Shown in pieces: positions 5,230 to 5,666 of a stretch of DNA of 5,666 bases. The stretch's first letter is position 1. The number at the start of each line of letters is the position of its first letter. This DNA is from an uncultured Dorea sp. Lineage in GTDB: Bacteria; Bacillota; Clostridia; Lachnospirales; Lachnospiraceae. The notes beneath the pieces were generated by a model that searched no databases, was not told the origin of the DNA, and was given only the letters and a program-made list of their open reading frames with translations. The position numbers were made by a program, and so were the translations under genes. Location: positions 1 through 5,666 of the forward strand of contig CAKRCL010000072.1 of assembly GCA_934307335.1 (NCBI GenBank), in the 5' to 3' direction.

Positions 5230-5666
5230 ATGGTAGGAAGTTTACTAAGTGCAGCAAACTGGCCGATTGTCGGACAGATCTGCTGGGTATTAGGTAAAGT
5301 CATGAATTTTATCTATACGATGTTAGATAGCGCACTTCCAAGTGACACAGGTCTGGTTGGTATATCTATTATCCTGTATACGATTCTTGTATATACCCTG
5401 ATGCTGCCGATGACAATTAATCAGCAGAGATCATCCAAGATGCAGGCCGTTGTACAGCCGGAAGTCATGGCTATCCAGAAGAAGTACAAGAACAAAAAAG
5501 ACCAGGCTTCAATGCTGAAGCAGCAGGAAGAGATACAGCAGGTGTATGACAAGTATGGCGTATCTATGATGGGCGGATGCCTTCCGTTACTGATCCAGAT
5601 GCCATTCCTGTTCGCGTTGTATCCGGTCATTTACAATATTTCTAATTACGTACCAGATATTACAGC
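5230..5666 (+). CDS. yidC: Membrane protein insertase YidC/OxaA/SpoIIIJ (5' part, cut by window edge)
   Basis: YidC inserts and folds membrane proteins, alone or with SecYEG. The first 145 codons are visible. There is no lipobox-type signal peptide: Cys18 sits in GQIC, not a lipobox, unlike Bacillus SpoIIIJ. A first hydrophobic segment lies at about residues 12-36. The first core transmembrane helix is at about 42-61 (VGISIILYTILVYTLMLPM), then comes a charged cytoplasmic coiled hairpin (66-108, QQRSSKMQAVVQPEVMAIQKKYKNKKD and onward). The second core helix starts at GCLPLLIQMPFLFALYPVIYN (116-136), a strong family match. At the position of the groove arginine of SpoIIIJ I read Tyr55. The ATG at 5230 has GGAGG (5217..5221) 8 nt upstream; an in-frame ATG at 5215 (four residues then Met) lacks a ribosome site but cannot be excluded. 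Confidence 0.95.
   Translation, partial: MVGSLLSAANWPIVGQICWVLGKVMNFIYTMLDSALPSDTGLVGISIILYTILVYTLMLPMTINQQRSSKMQAVVQPEVMAIQKKYKNKKDQASMLKQQEEIQQVYDKYGVSMMGGCLPLLIQMPFLFALYPVIYNISNYVPDIT

Noticed and set aside
5421..5630. 69-codon minus-strand open frame inside yidC
   Set aside because: It is antisense to the conserved cytoplasmic hairpin and second core helix of YidC, with no independent support.
1..5666. Mobile elements, CRISPR arrays, tRNA or rRNA genes, or a novel accessory system
   Set aside because: All intervals are accounted for by the conserved origin block. No transposase, integrase, long terminal repeats, regularly spaced repeats or structured RNA gene could be seen.

Overview
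The window is a chromosomal replication-origin neighbourhood from a low-GC Gram-positive bacterium. Protein wording and base composition fit Clostridia, most probably Lachnospiraceae. That placement is recognition by eye from DnaA, YidC, RnpA and the very A-rich intergenic DNA; I cannot name a genus. The gene order is the classical Firmicutes origin block, presented here with dnaA on the minus strand.

Layout. Minus strand, reading right to left: dnaA (4261..2858), a 340-nt gene-free stretch holding the DnaA-box array of oriC (2518..2857), dnaN (2517..1408), a 117-nt spacer, the small S4-domain gene yaaA (1290..1081) and recF (1091..6). recF overlaps yaaA by 11 nt and starts at TTG. The first bases of the window hold a Shine-Dalgarno sequence overlapping the recF stop codon, so another minus-strand gene begins just outside; gyrB is expected there from conserved order. 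Plus strand, reading left to right: rpmH (4454..4588), rnpA (4638..4976), yidD (4984..5196) and the first 145 codons of yidC (5230 to the window edge). The two blocks diverge from the 192-nt dnaA-rpmH spacer, which carries two convincing back-to-back sigma-A-type promoters.

How the parts work together. DnaA binds the box array and opens the origin, DnaN is the sliding clamp loaded at the new forks, and RecF acts in recombinational repair at gapped forks. The plus-strand block serves translation and membrane biogenesis: ribosomal protein L34, the protein subunit of RNase P, the YidD insertion-efficiency factor and the YidC insertase. A hairpin followed by a T-rich run between rpmH and rnpA probably limits read-through, so that abundant L34 is not matched by equal RnpA.

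No accessory element, phage, CRISPR or new system was found. The points most worth a second look are the architecture of oriC (three perfect boxes facing three 11-bp-phased variant boxes, plus a box/GC-cluster/tandem 9-mer/AT-rich block next to dnaN), a YidC that appears to lack the conserved groove arginine, and a variant RNR motif in RnpA.
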